From positions 310,001 through 374,000 of the forward strand of contig NZ_CP017941.1 in assembly GCF_002764115.1 (NCBI RefSeq): a stretch of DNA of 64,000 bases. Direction: 5' to 3'. This DNA comes from Phyllobacterium zundukense. GTDB taxonomy: Bacteria > Pseudomonadota > Alphaproteobacteria > Rhizobiales > Rhizobiaceae. Shown here piece after piece: positions 27,768-36,106 of this stretch. A model generated the notes under the pieces. It had not been told where the DNA came from. It worked only from the letters and a program-made list of their open reading frames with translations, and ran no database searches. Position 1 is the stretch's first letter. Each line of letters starts with the position of its first letter. A program made the position numbers and the translations under genes.

Positions 27768-28550
27768 ATGCGTCGGTCTTATCTTAATCACATCGGGCCA
27801 AGTAAGTTTCTACTCGGTTTATTCACCACTCTTGTACTATTGGGAATTGCGGCACCCGTCAGCGCGGAGACGACCGACGGCGGCCTCCATCGTCCGATGC
27901 GAATTGCCATCGTGCGTGAGGCGGAAGACAAGTGTGAACCGCTATGCACCGAATGGATCTACGCTTTCGGTACGATTGAGCAGCGAACACCCAAGCTGTT
28001 GGCCAAATTTTTGAAGCAGTTGGATGGTCGAAGACTACCCGTAATTGTTGAATCGCCGGGCGGCGAAACTTATGCCGCCATGGAAATGGGCCGCATGATC
28101 CGCGCGAAGCAACTTGACATCGCAGTCGGTCACACAAGGTTTCAAAAATGCGCGCCCGATGAGAAAAATTGCAAGCCACTTTGGACCGATAAAATAGCTT
28201 ACGGTGGCTCCTCTTATCCAGGCAAAGCCTCGTGCGACTCCGCGTGTGTTTACCTCTTTGTCGGCGGCTTTGCGCGATTGAGATCTGACCAAAACTTTAT
28301 GGGTGTTCACATGGGGACGAGTGCCCGCGCGAAGCCTGATGTTGAGGCATATCTCGGCGAAATGGGGATTGGCAGCGGTCTGGTTCCAATCATCTTCTCG
28401 ACGAAGAAGTTGAGAGATCTGACCTCTGAAGAGATGCGTGACTTTAGCATTGTCACGGATTTTGGGAATTCAAATGATCTAACTTCTGCAGGCCTGTGCA
28501 AGAAGGAGTTCCCTCCGGACAATTGTATCCTGAGGAGCTCAACGAACTAA
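27768..28550 (+). CDS. Exported ClpP-fold protein (periplasmic, COG3904-like)
   Basis: 260 residues from ATG 27768, preferred over the in-frame ATG at 27732 because AGGA lies 8 bases before it and it begins right at the signal peptide (MRRSYLN, then a hydrophobic stretch ending VSAE). The mature part has the ClpP/crotonase-like core: VESPGGETYAAMEMGRMIR for the oxyanion strand, CDSAC for the Ser nucleophile, and GVHMG 23 residues later for the His, close to the Ser-His spacing of ClpP. An Asp in LRDLTSEE is a candidate third residue. Cys pairs suggest disulfides, fitting a periplasmic site. A paralogue lies at 29061. Substrate unknown; protease activity is inferred. Confidence 0.75.
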   Translation: MRRSYLNHIGPSKFLLGLFTTLVLLGIAAPVSAETTDGGLHRPMRIAIVREAEDKCEPLCTEWIYAFGTIEQRTPKLLAKFLKQLDGRRLPVIVESPGGETYAAMEMGRMIRAKQLDIAVGHTRFQKCAPDEKNCKPLWTDKIAYGGSSYPGKASCDSACVYLFVGGFARLRSDQNFMGVHMGTSARAKPDVEAYLGEMGIGSGLVPIIFSTKKLRDLTSEEMRDFSIVTDFGNSNDLTSAGLCKKEFPPDNCILRSSTN

Positions 28551-28646
28551 CACGTTAGAAACATGTTGGTTGATGGCTTGCCGCAATGCTTTCCTGCACT
28601 GGCGGCGGGCAGATTCGAGGCGACGTCTTAGAGGCCGGGTTGCACC

Positions 28647-29036
28647 ATGAAGAAGTCCTTTTCCTGTCTTTCCATAATATTGATATTAGCCGGCTGCACG
28701 ACTGAGAATGTCGACGGACTCGACGTCCACTCGCCGAGCTCGGTCGCATATTATAAGCGGACCTGTATCCAAGAGGGGGCGACGCCCGGGTCGCCATCCA
28801 TGGCGACCTGTGTCGCTTATCATTCGCAAGGCACCAAGCTGTATCTGGAATGCCGAAAGAACGGCAGGGCCTTGGCCGATTGGGAGATAGGTGTTTGTAT
28901 CGCGCACAAAGATCCCATGGTCTCAATCTACCGGCGGTGCATCAAATCCGGAGTCAAATTCGGCAGTGCGGAGATGGGCCCGTGCATAAAGCGCGGGCGC
29001 GCGAAGGAAGCGGACTTGATAAGGCACGGACTCTAG
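28647..29036 (+). CDS. Small Cys-rich lipoprotein
   Basis: 129 residues. MKKSFSCLSIILILAGCTTE is a lipoprotein signal with Cys17 acylated. The mature part has three similar Cys-containing stretches (YKRTCIQEGATPGSPSMATC, YLECRKNGRAL, YRRCIKSGVKFGSAEMGPC), a diverged internal repeat probably held by disulfides. It lies between the two ClpP-fold genes on the same strand with gaps of 96 and 24 bp, suggesting one operon. Family not recognised. Confidence 0.7.
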   Translation: MKKSFSCLSIILILAGCTTENVDGLDVHSPSSVAYYKRTCIQEGATPGSPSMATCVAYHSQGTKLYLECRKNGRALADWEIGVCIAHKDPMVSIYRRCIKSGVKFGSAEMGPCIKRGRAKEADLIRHGL

Positions 29037-29060
29037 CGAGCGGGGCCACTTGGGTTGAAA

Positions 29061-30614
29061 ATGAATATTGGATTAGCCGTGCTTAACAGACTGTCGATCG
29101 TTCTGATCATTGTTCTCCAGGTATTGCCTGCTTCAAGGGCTTTTGCCGCAACAAAGAAACCGAAAGTAGATTTGGATCCGCCGATGCATTTCGAAATCGT
29201 GCGAAGCGGAAATTCTCTTTGCGAGCCGATCTGCCCCCAATGGATTGTGGCGACTGGTCGAATAACTTCTGAATCGCCCTCGAAGTTGAGTAAGGTGCTC
29301 AAGCAGATGGGTGACCAGCAATTCCCCGTCGTGCTCAATTCGGGTGGCGGGGATGTTCGCGCGGCAATGGAACTGGGGCTGATGATTCGACAACGATTTC
29401 TCGACGTAGCCGTCGGCAGCACACGCATTAACCAATGCCTTCCTGACCCGAGCGAGTGCAAGCCGGGTGGTTCAAAAAAGAAAAACACTGTTCACTTGGG
29501 ATATGCCGATTCATTCGGCAATTGCGAATCTGCTTGTGCTTTTATCCTGGCTGGCGGTGTTGTCCGTGTTGCAGGACCATACGGACGCATCGGCGTCCAC
29601 CAAATCACGACGACGCACACGCGGGCGAGTGCTAAAAATAGAAGAAAAACGGTGTCCTCAGAAACCACCAAGTTGACGCCATCACAATACAGTACGTTTG
29701 CCGACTATTTTACCAGTATGGGCGTTAATCCAATTCTTCTTGACTGGATGCTTGCGACATCGCCGAAGGATATGTCGTACCTCTCACCGGAACAGGCACT
29801 TCAGGCAAAATTGGTAAGCTCGTCTGGCGGCGTGGATGACCTTACAGCGATTAAGGTCTGCCGAACGCAGCAGCGGGCTGCCAATTGTGTCGAACATACC
29901 ACATATGAATATCGTGCCGTGTGGTCACGTTCCGATCATTTTGGGCGGCACTCTTCCGTCCTTCTCGCCGAGGCCGCTTGGTCCAGACGAGCTCGTATTA
30001 AACAAGGCCGCGATCACAGATGGCTTGATTTCAGTGCCAACAACGTTCCTCTAACAAGCAAAAGTGTGCAGCAAATGATCGATATCTCTGTTTTTCCGCG
30101 TTCCACCACGCGCCGATCCCTCTCCTTGCTTGCGGGCATACTATTAATTGGCCTCCCGTGTGCATTGCATGCTCAAGAAAAATACCCTGCCAGTTGGCGC
30201 AAGACGATGACTAACGATCCAGTCAAGAATACGTACTTGAGCAAATTCTCCCGCAAGCTTGCGACTCCCGAGGCCGAAACTCTCCGCAACCTTAAACTGT
30301 CCAAACTGGCGGGAGGTGCTTGTGAAGGTTCCTCTATCAACAAGAAGAAAGGCACCAACTACCTGAAAAGTTCAGGTTATTTCGCGCTAAAGGGTAAGGC
30401 TTGGGACGACGCAGCGTTTCTTGCCGAAAGCGAATTCCGATACCTCGATTTTCGTTCGCTCGCTCATTTGTGCGCCGGCATTGATTATCTCGTCGGTCCA
30501 CACGGTGTACTGATCATCGATGTCGTCTCACCGGGGACCGGCGAACCAAGAGGTTCCTATGATCCAGCGAACCCCTACATTCGCATTGAGCCGTTGCCAA
30601 AACCCGCTGGATAA
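29061..30614 (+). CDS. Exported ClpP-fold protein joined to a second signal-peptide-bearing domain
   Basis: 517 residues from ATG 29061 (a TTG at 29055 is also possible). Residues 1-31 are a signal peptide (ending ASRAFAA). About 35-280 is a paralogue of the 27768 protein: NSGGGDVRAAMELGLMIR, CESAC, GVHQ. Around codon 339 (ATG at 30075) a second signal-like segment begins (RRSLSLLAGILLIGLPCALHAQ), followed by about 150 residues of unknown type. A second signal peptide inside one protein is odd. The frame may be two genes fused by loss of a stop: another frame over 29836-30054 ends in a stop 20 bases before ATG 30075, as expected if the first gene has suffered a frameshift near its end. Confidence 0.65.
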   Translation: MNIGLAVLNRLSIVLIIVLQVLPASRAFAATKKPKVDLDPPMHFEIVRSGNSLCEPICPQWIVATGRITSESPSKLSKVLKQMGDQQFPVVLNSGGGDVRAAMELGLMIRQRFLDVAVGSTRINQCLPDPSECKPGGSKKKNTVHLGYADSFGNCESACAFILAGGVVRVAGPYGRIGVHQITTTHTRASAKNRRKTVSSETTKLTPSQYSTFADYFTSMGVNPILLDWMLATSPKDMSYLSPEQALQAKLVSSSGGVDDLTAIKVCRTQQRAANCVEHTTYEYRAVWSRSDHFGRHSSVLLAEAAWSRRARIKQGRDHRWLDFSANNVPLTSKSVQQMIDISVFPRSTTRRSLSLLAGILLIGLPCALHAQEKYPASWRKTMTNDPVKNTYLSKFSRKLATPEAETLRNLKLSKLAGGACEGSSINKKKGTNYLKSSGYFALKGKAWDDAAFLAESEFRYLDFRSLAHLCAGIDYLVGPHGVLIIDVVSPGTGEPRGSYDPANPYIRIEPLPKPAG

Positions 30615-30755
30615 ATGCATCCGAGGCCTTGCAATAAGGAAGGCATATGGTTGAGACGAAGGTCGCGTCCATAGTGGCGGTTGCAATCACCCCTACTATG
30701 GCGTGAATAACGCATATTGTGAGTAGGTCCACCCAGGGCCCGACTGTATCTGGTC

Positions 30756-30852
30756 TGTTCAAACTCAACCTTGGTAAACAACCGTTCCTTTGAAAATGCC
30801 GATAATAGCTGATTTTCCGCCGAATCCGATTGGTTCCTAGAATTCTACAATG
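30756..30852 (+). repeat. Dispersed intergenic repeat, copy C
   Basis: It matches copy A over nearly its whole length, from tgttcaaact through cgttcctttgaaaatgccga and tagctgatttt to ctacaatg. It lies in the 364-bp gap between the ClpP-like gene and the ribbon-helix-helix-like gene; nothing else was seen in that gap. Confidence 0.75.
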
Positions 30853-30978
30853 CAAGATCACAGGGCATGGAAAAAGCGCGACGACCGCAGTTTCCGAGCA
30901 GACTGGGGCGGAAACACTAAGTACAATTGGTTAGCTATGCCCATTGTAGGCAAGTTGAATGGACTGTGAGACTGGGAA

Positions 30979-31173
30979 ATGCCGAGTGACGAAAAAGAGT
31001 CGACCGAATATCTGATTGCTCTCCCACCTGAGCTGAGCGAACGGCTCAATCGCGCAGCCGGATCGCGAGCGCCACTGGATAACACCTTGGGCGTCAACGA
31101 CATTATTCTTGAGGCCGTCCATGAGCATCTTACAGCGTCTCTGCTCTCACCTCCGCATGCGATCGTTGAGTAG
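30979..31173 (+). CDS. Small ribbon-helix-helix-like protein
   Basis: 64 residues. A short strand-like segment (TEYLIALPPELSERLNRAAG) and two predicted helices (VNDIILEAVHEHLTA) resemble CopG/MetJ-type DNA-binding proteins, but the match rests on pattern only. No toxin gene follows within 100 bp. It could be a regulator or an orphan antitoxin. A dispersed repeat lies about 125 bp upstream. Confidence 0.5.
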   Translation: MPSDEKESTEYLIALPPELSERLNRAAGSRAPLDNTLGVNDIILEAVHEHLTASLLSPPHAIVE

Positions 31174-31209
31174 CTTCGATTATTCAATCCGGGAGGGGTG
31201 GCAAAGAAT

Positions 31210-31344
31210 ATGAATACCTCATCACTTTCGTCGGCTAAGGGTGGCATTGCCTCCGGGCTTATAAGCCGGGCCGAAATGAACGCACGCGCGGGACAAATGA
31301 CACGTGGAATTATGAAAGGGCTTGCAAGGGCGGTAGGCCGGTAG
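31210..31344 (+). CDS. Possible 44-residue basic small protein
   Basis: ATG at 31210, TAG at 31342-31344. The product (MNTSSLSSAKGGIASGLISR, then basic residues to LARAVGR) is small and positively charged. GGGAGG lies 13 bases upstream, a little far. No family recognised; it may be non-coding. Confidence 0.3.
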   Translation: MNTSSLSSAKGGIASGLISRAEMNARAGQMTRGIMKGLARAVGR

Positions 31345-31596
31345 GCACTTGAAGCGATAAAACGGAAAATATGCGCCCGCTACTCGGCATCCCGCGCATC
31401 ATCTATTGGTACATCGGCGCCGTTGAAATACATGAGGCCGTGATTGAACTGGGCTTTCACATTTCGCTAGCGGCTTTCGCACACCGTCAGATGTATCAAT
31501 TTTTCGATTCGTTCCAATTGTATCTGTTCGTTTAAATGCACTGAAATGTATCTCAGAGTAGAACTCCTATACATTCAAGATGGGGAGCGTCTAAAG

Positions 31597-31941
31597 ATGA
31601 TTAATGAGGTTAATACTCGCATTTCTTCAGTAACTAAAAAATGCAAGCCAGCAGAGGGCGGAGTTGCACATATAAAAAACCTGGCGAGAGGTGTGCTGAC
31701 AGCTACCTTGGTCGTCGCTGTTTCCTCTTGTGCTGCAATGCCAACGAAAATGGCACAGGGGCAAGCGCGTTCGACAGAATTTGGTTATTCAAGCCCTCTG
31801 AAAGAAACTACGACAAGGAAAGCCATCAAAAACGTCAGAGTGATTTCTGAAACCGTTGTAAAAGCAAGGTATCTGGGCCGGGCCCCCTATATCTGCACCC
31901 CAAGTGGTTTTGGACGTACCTCAAGCTGCTTTGCAAGATGA
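31597..31941 (+). CDS. Small putative lipoprotein
   Basis: 114 residues from ATG 31597, chosen because GGGGAG precedes it; the frame is open upstream to 31546. A basic N-terminus leads to a hydrophobic stretch and a lipobox-like VVAVSSCAAMPTK, so the protein is probably a lipoprotein whose signal starts unusually late (Cys near residue 45). A later internal ATG would shorten it. The mature part is short and of unknown family. It ends 70 bp before a strong bidirectional hairpin. Confidence 0.55.
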   Translation: MINEVNTRISSVTKKCKPAEGGVAHIKNLARGVLTATLVVAVSSCAAMPTKMAQGQARSTEFGYSSPLKETTTRKAIKNVRVISETVVKARYLGRAPYICTPSGFGRTSSCFAR

Positions 31942-32011
31942 ATGCCTGTGCATTGCGTCTGATCAAGAGCGTTCCAAAGCGGATTGTACAAGGCACCAGG
32001 GCACAGCAATG

Positions 32012-32048
32012 GGATTTTAAGCCGAACTGTCGGCTCGGCTTAAAATCC
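32012..32048. terminator. Bidirectional terminator hairpin between convergent genes
   Basis: GGATTTTAAGCCGA-N9-TCGGCTTAAAATCC: a perfect 14-base inverted repeat with the T/A runs inside the arms, so either strand presents a GC-rich stem followed by U-rich bases. It lies between the plus-strand gene ending at 31941 and the minus-strand operon ending at 32084. Confidence 0.8.
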
Positions 32049-32083
32049 ATTCAGACCATATGGCGGCATGCCTTCGATCTGAT

Positions 32084-32593
32084 CTATTGTGACAATCTTG
32101 TCCGCACTCGATTGAACCGCGCAGTAACATAGTCACCTGGTCGGACCTTGCGATACTCATCGCTGAGGCTTGCTGGAGCTGTTTTGAATGCATACCACTC
32201 ACCCTCCGGTTCACGCTTCTGAAAGACGACATTGCCCTTCTTGCGATGACTGAAACAGGTCAAGGCTATGGCGTTGCCTGCCTTTGCGTACCAGGTCGCC
32301 TTGAAGCAAAGCTTCCCAGGATCGGTAAGGAACCAGTGCCCAAGGCCGTATGAGCCTTTCCCTTCGGCAGTCCATGCGTTGAACTGGCGCTGCTTGACTG
32401 CAAAATAGCCGGCACCTTCTTTCCAGATCCAGGATCGATTGTTGTAAAGCTTGAACAGTTCCTCGCTGGTCAGCGGCGTTGAATCTACCGGCGGCTTCGT
32501 CATTTTGCTTTGTGCTGCCTCAGCGCCGGACGAAAGTGTGCTCACAGCGCCGGCAATGGCGCCCAGAAGCATTAGTGTTCGAAATCCAGACAT
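32084..32593 (-). CDS. DUF995 family exported protein
   Basis: 169 residues from ATG 32593, preceded by AGGAG; the open frame begins further upstream at 32686 but has no homology there. Signal peptide MSGFRTLMLLGAIAGAVSTL. The mature part has the DUF995 pattern: LTSEELFKLYNNRSWIWKEG, a central W-rich region, LCFKATWYAK and the C-terminal WYAFKTAPASL. Last gene of the polysaccharide operon and a paralogue of 33585-34187. DUF995 proteins occur mainly in rhizobia, often next to polysaccharide genes; their biochemical role is not established. Confidence 0.85.
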   Translation of the reverse strand: MSGFRTLMLLGAIAGAVSTLSSGAEAAQSKMTKPPVDSTPLTSEELFKLYNNRSWIWKEGAGYFAVKQRQFNAWTAEGKGSYGLGHWFLTDPGKLCFKATWYAKAGNAIALTCFSHRKKGNVVFQKREPEGEWYAFKTAPASLSDEYRKVRPGDYVTARFNRVRTRLSQ

Positions 32594-32628
32594 TTTTGTT
32601 TCTCCTGATCGGGTCTTGTGCGCCCGTT

Positions 32629-33588
32629 CTAATTGGTGACTTCGTTGACAACCCGCCAGTTGGGAAGCCCGTAGGGTTTCGGCCAAGGGTAGACTTCCTT
32701 GTCGTTGAAATAGACTACGGCCGCCAGCTTTGGAAATTCCGGGTATTTCCTGGCAGCATTTTCCGCCCAGTTGCGCACGTAGGGTGCATCGCCTTCATAG
32801 CCGAGCTCGGCCACGACGACAGGCTTGGCGAAGCGTTCTACTTGCCGGTAGCCGGGCGCGAGCGCCTGTGCGAATGTTCTTTCTCCTCCAAAATTATCCT
32901 TGTCGTACTTTTGCAGGCCGAACACCGAAAGACCGATGATATCGACGACATCGTCCCCAGGGTAAAACGCGGCAAGGCCGGGATTGCCTTTGGGCGACCA
33001 CATATAACTGGCCGACTTGTTATGTTCGCGGCATACAGTCACCATCCGCCGGTAGGCCGTCGCGTAGTCGCCGGCGCTCCAGTGTGCCCAGGTGAACTGA
33101 TTGTCGGTTTCGTCCATTTCCTGGGCCCAGCGAATGGTTACAGGGCTCTTGAGCGCTGCTGCCGTGGAACATACAGCGGCCATGTTGCGATCATATCTGC
33201 CGGCCAGAATGCCCTGCAGAAGTTCTTCTGAGGTCGATCGCCAATCTTTGGACCACGACCACGGTTCCACTGTTATCAAAAGCTTGCGCCCGCGTTGCCG
33301 GGCATATTCATCGGCCACAGACAGTGACGACAGATCGACATCCTCCCACGGAAGGAAAAGGTGTTCGATCCTGGAGTTGGCGTCGTCCGTAAAGTCCCCG
33401 TGCGGATCGTACGCACCGAAAGTGACGGCGTCTGCGCCGACAACCGGCCGTTTGTCGGTCACATGACCGGCATGGGGCGGCCGGTTTGTCGGAATGCCGC
33501 GGGGAATGCTCGCCGCCAGGACTGTGCCCGACAGGAACAGGGTTGCCACAGTGACGGCAATTGCTGTTCGACTTTTGTTGTTGGTCAT
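32629..33588 (-). CDS. Exported glycoside hydrolase, GH26-like
   Basis: 319 residues with a signal peptide (VTVATLFLSGTVLAAS). The mature part is a TIM-barrel glycosidase of GH26 type: LLITVEPWSW on an early strand, IRWAQEMDETDNQFTW with the probable acid/base Glu near residue 157, and VVVAELGYEG with the probable nucleophile Glu near 262. GH26 enzymes cleave beta-mannans or mixed beta-glucans. In a polysaccharide operon, a periplasmic or secreted lyase of this kind usually trims or releases the polymer. Its start overlaps the stop of the upstream DUF995 gene by four bases (ATGA). Confidence 0.82.
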   Translation of the reverse strand: MTNNKSRTAIAVTVATLFLSGTVLAASIPRGIPTNRPPHAGHVTDKRPVVGADAVTFGAYDPHGDFTDDANSRIEHLFLPWEDVDLSSLSVADEYARQRGRKLLITVEPWSWSKDWRSTSEELLQGILAGRYDRNMAAVCSTAAALKSPVTIRWAQEMDETDNQFTWAHWSAGDYATAYRRMVTVCREHNKSASYMWSPKGNPGLAAFYPGDDVVDIIGLSVFGLQKYDKDNFGGERTFAQALAPGYRQVERFAKPVVVAELGYEGDAPYVRNWAENAARKYPEFPKLAAVVYFNDKEVYPWPKPYGLPNWRVVNEVTN

Positions 33589-34187
33589 TGCGATTTCCTC
33601 CTGCTGCTGGCGATTTTCGGCGAGGTATTGCCGGCCAGTCGTTTCTGATCATCGAGATGGGTTTTTATGGTCGCCAGGTCCGGCGAGACGAGATGTTCGG
33701 CCGTCAGCTTTACAAACTCGTCATTGTCAGTGGGAACTGCGTGCCTGAAGATATACCAGGCCCCGGAAGGTTCCTTCCTTTGATAGATCGTTCCGCGTTC
33801 GAACCTGTGAGCAAAGCAGGTTTTATTGGCATGAACGCCGGAGACCGTATGCCATTGGGCATCGAGGCACAGACGACCATCATCGGTCACGATCCATCGT
33901 CCCTTCGCCCGGGTGGCCGTATTACCAGCACCGGTTCTGGCCGTGAAACGGCGTGCCTCATCGTCAAAGCGTCCGGCACCATCGGACCAGGCCCAGGACT
34001 TGTCGCGGTAAAGCTCGTAAAGCTCCACACCCGTCATTGGCCGGGCCGCTGATGGAACAGGACCTTCACTTGCTCGTGAAACATCGGCGAATGTGATGGC
34101 CGACAGACAGCACGAGATGAGCAGGGGCCAGCACAACGACCGGTGGGCGCCAGCCCTTTTCCTTTCAACTTTTAATGATTGTGTCAT
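33585..34187 (-). CDS. DUF995 family exported protein
   Basis: 200 residues from ATG 34187, preceded by GGAGGAAAGTGCG; an upstream in-frame ATG (to 34301) lacks a ribosome site. An N-terminal basic stretch and hydrophobic segment (SLCWPLLISCCLSAITFA) form a signal peptide or anchor. DUF995 features: MTGVELYELYRDKSWAWSDG, LCLDAQWHTVSG, GAWYIFRHAVP. It lies between GT2 (53 bp gap) and GH26 (overlap), so two DUF995 proteins bracket the hydrolase. Role unknown, probably periplasmic handling of the polymer. Confidence 0.85.
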   Translation of the reverse strand: MTQSLKVERKRAGAHRSLCWPLLISCCLSAITFADVSRASEGPVPSAARPMTGVELYELYRDKSWAWSDGAGRFDDEARRFTARTGAGNTATRAKGRWIVTDDGRLCLDAQWHTVSGVHANKTCFAHRFERGTIYQRKEPSGAWYIFRHAVPTDNDEFVKLTAEHLVSPDLATIKTHLDDQKRLAGNTSPKIASSRRKSQ

Positions 34188-34240
34188 CGCACTTTCCTCC
34201 GCGGCGGACTTCAAATTGCCCGTTCTCATTGTTGGGTTTT

Positions 34241-36106
34241 TCATTTTGTTTCGCTCTCCCTGAGCCCTTCTTGTGACAAGCTGGTATTCGACGGCAGCCA
34301 TCGCGGCCTGAATGTCAATTTGCGCAGATCTCCGCCGCCGAGGCCTGCGCCTGACACGGCGTATTTCGCTTCAAACAGGCTCAATCGGCCGGTGCCGAAC
34401 GCAAGGGATTCCAGTCCCTCCTTTCCGTGCTCGACGGTCGCAATTCCTGGAAGCAGGATGAGGCCGAGCAGGCTCGCAGCCATCGCCGGACGATAGGTTC
34501 TTGTGCGAAAGCGCACGACATTCTCCTGGGCGTGCTGAATGACGATCGTCACCAATAGGAGTGTGTAGAGGACGGCATTGATGGTGGCGAAGATATAGAA
34601 CCCGCGTGTTTCGCCGGCATTTTCGACGAGCAGAACGGGTAGTACCGACGCGATTGACAAGACGCCGTAAGGCATGAGAACGCGCAAAGGGAGCGGATCG
34701 ACTTCCGATGATCCCTTGGGCGTGATGCGAAAATCAACATGCGAGCCAGTCATCCGGTCACGAACAGCAGCAACGGTTCCTGCCAAGGCCCAGGGCCAGC
34801 GCGCGAAGAGGAAAAACATCGTCTCCCAGCTCAAAATCCTGGCGTCGAATGGCCGGAACGAGCCGCTTGCGCGCCAACGATAGGCCAATAGCATCAAGGC
34901 GATGGAGAGCGGTGCAAAGTGGGCAAGAAAGTCCGGATAGGTCACCGCGACGAAGTTCTCCTGGCGCAGGAGCGCAACAATCGGCATGAAGAACATCAGG
35001 GCCATGAACAGGGCAAAAAGCGGATACCACAGCTGTGAAAACAGAAACTGGGACTTCAGTCTCAGCGGCAGGCGGGGAACATAGATCGGTGAATACTGCA
35101 GAAGCAGCATGACAAGACTGCGCGACCATTGAAATTCTTGTGTGACGAGATCAGCAAATGTGCGAGGTCCGTCGCCGTGGGCGATCGCATCAAGCGCATG
35201 TACGCCGCGCCACCCATAGGCGTTCATCATCAATGTTGTCGAATGATCTTCGGCAAGCTCCGGTCCGAGCCCCCCTATTTCACGCAGCGCGGTTGTCCGA
35301 ACAGCGTAATGTGATCCAATGCAAAGGGGTGCGAGACCGTAATTGTAACCGGCCTGAAGCGAACCATGCATGCTGGCTTCGGCATAAAGGCGCCCGCGTG
35401 CAGACCAGCTTTCAGAGGCATTTCGATCACAAATGCTCGGCGCCGAGACATAACCGACGCACGGGTCGGCAAAGGGGCGCAGCATTTCAATGAGATATCC
35501 GGCTTCAGGGACGTGGTCTGCATCTAGCTGCACGACGAAATCATAGCGGTCATATCCGAAATGATCGTAGAAGAAAGCAAGGTTGCCTTCCTTGCAGCGC
35601 GTGCGGCGCGGCCAGCTTGTCCGGTGATAGTCTGGTTTGTTCTTTCGCGTTGAAACGAAGACCCCGTGCTCGTTGCACCAGTTCAATGTTTCCGGCGACG
35701 GATCTTCGTCAGCAAGCCACGTGTCGTGGGGAAACTCCTGAGCAAGCATCGCCTTTAGTGTGGTGGCAACGATCGAAAAGGGCTCGGTCGGTGCCTTGGT
35801 TACAACCATGGCGACACGGCTGCCCACAGGCAAACGAAGCGGACCGCTGGGCTTCTGCGCGCGATAGAATATTGCGATGAAGTAGGCTGGCAGCAGGGTC
35901 ACCCAGGCCAGGACGGCTGTGACCAGGGAAAAGCCCCAAAAGCCAATATAATGCTCTGGCCTCAACCACCAGGCCCAGAAATAGACAAGCAATGCCAGCC
36001 ACACGACTGCGCCGGCGAGATATTCTTTTCGCCGATAACCTGTGAGGACCGGAACGTTCGACGGGTCGGCTCTCTCCATCGCAGTTGTGTAGCGCGCGTT
36101 TGTCAT
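34241..36106 (-). CDS. Membrane glycosyltransferase family 2, polysaccharide synthase-like
   Basis: 621 residues. Two N-terminal membrane segments (about 28-75) precede a cytosolic GT2 domain: LDADHV (DxD) near residue 192, EDHST near 287 as the catalytic-base region, and QFQWSRS near 327 in the place of the QxxRW acceptor motif. Several membrane segments follow (about 350-560). This layout is that of processive synthases of the BcsA/hyaluronan-synthase kind. No PilZ domain is visible at the C-terminus. With UDP-xylose and UDP-arabinose enzymes upstream, the donor is probably a UDP-pentose. Overlaps the upstream epimerase gene by four bases. Confidence 0.9.
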   Translation of the reverse strand: MTNARYTTAMERADPSNVPVLTGYRRKEYLAGAVVWLALLVYFWAWWLRPEHYIGFWGFSLVTAVLAWVTLLPAYFIAIFYRAQKPSGPLRLPVGSRVAMVVTKAPTEPFSIVATTLKAMLAQEFPHDTWLADEDPSPETLNWCNEHGVFVSTRKNKPDYHRTSWPRRTRCKEGNLAFFYDHFGYDRYDFVVQLDADHVPEAGYLIEMLRPFADPCVGYVSAPSICDRNASESWSARGRLYAEASMHGSLQAGYNYGLAPLCIGSHYAVRTTALREIGGLGPELAEDHSTTLMMNAYGWRGVHALDAIAHGDGPRTFADLVTQEFQWSRSLVMLLLQYSPIYVPRLPLRLKSQFLFSQLWYPLFALFMALMFFMPIVALLRQENFVAVTYPDFLAHFAPLSIALMLLAYRWRASGSFRPFDARILSWETMFFLFARWPWALAGTVAAVRDRMTGSHVDFRITPKGSSEVDPLPLRVLMPYGVLSIASVLPVLLVENAGETRGFYIFATINAVLYTLLLVTIVIQHAQENVVRFRTRTYRPAMAASLLGLILLPGIATVEHGKEGLESLAFGTGRLSLFEAKYAVSGAGLGGGDLRKLTFRPRWLPSNTSLSQEGLRESETK

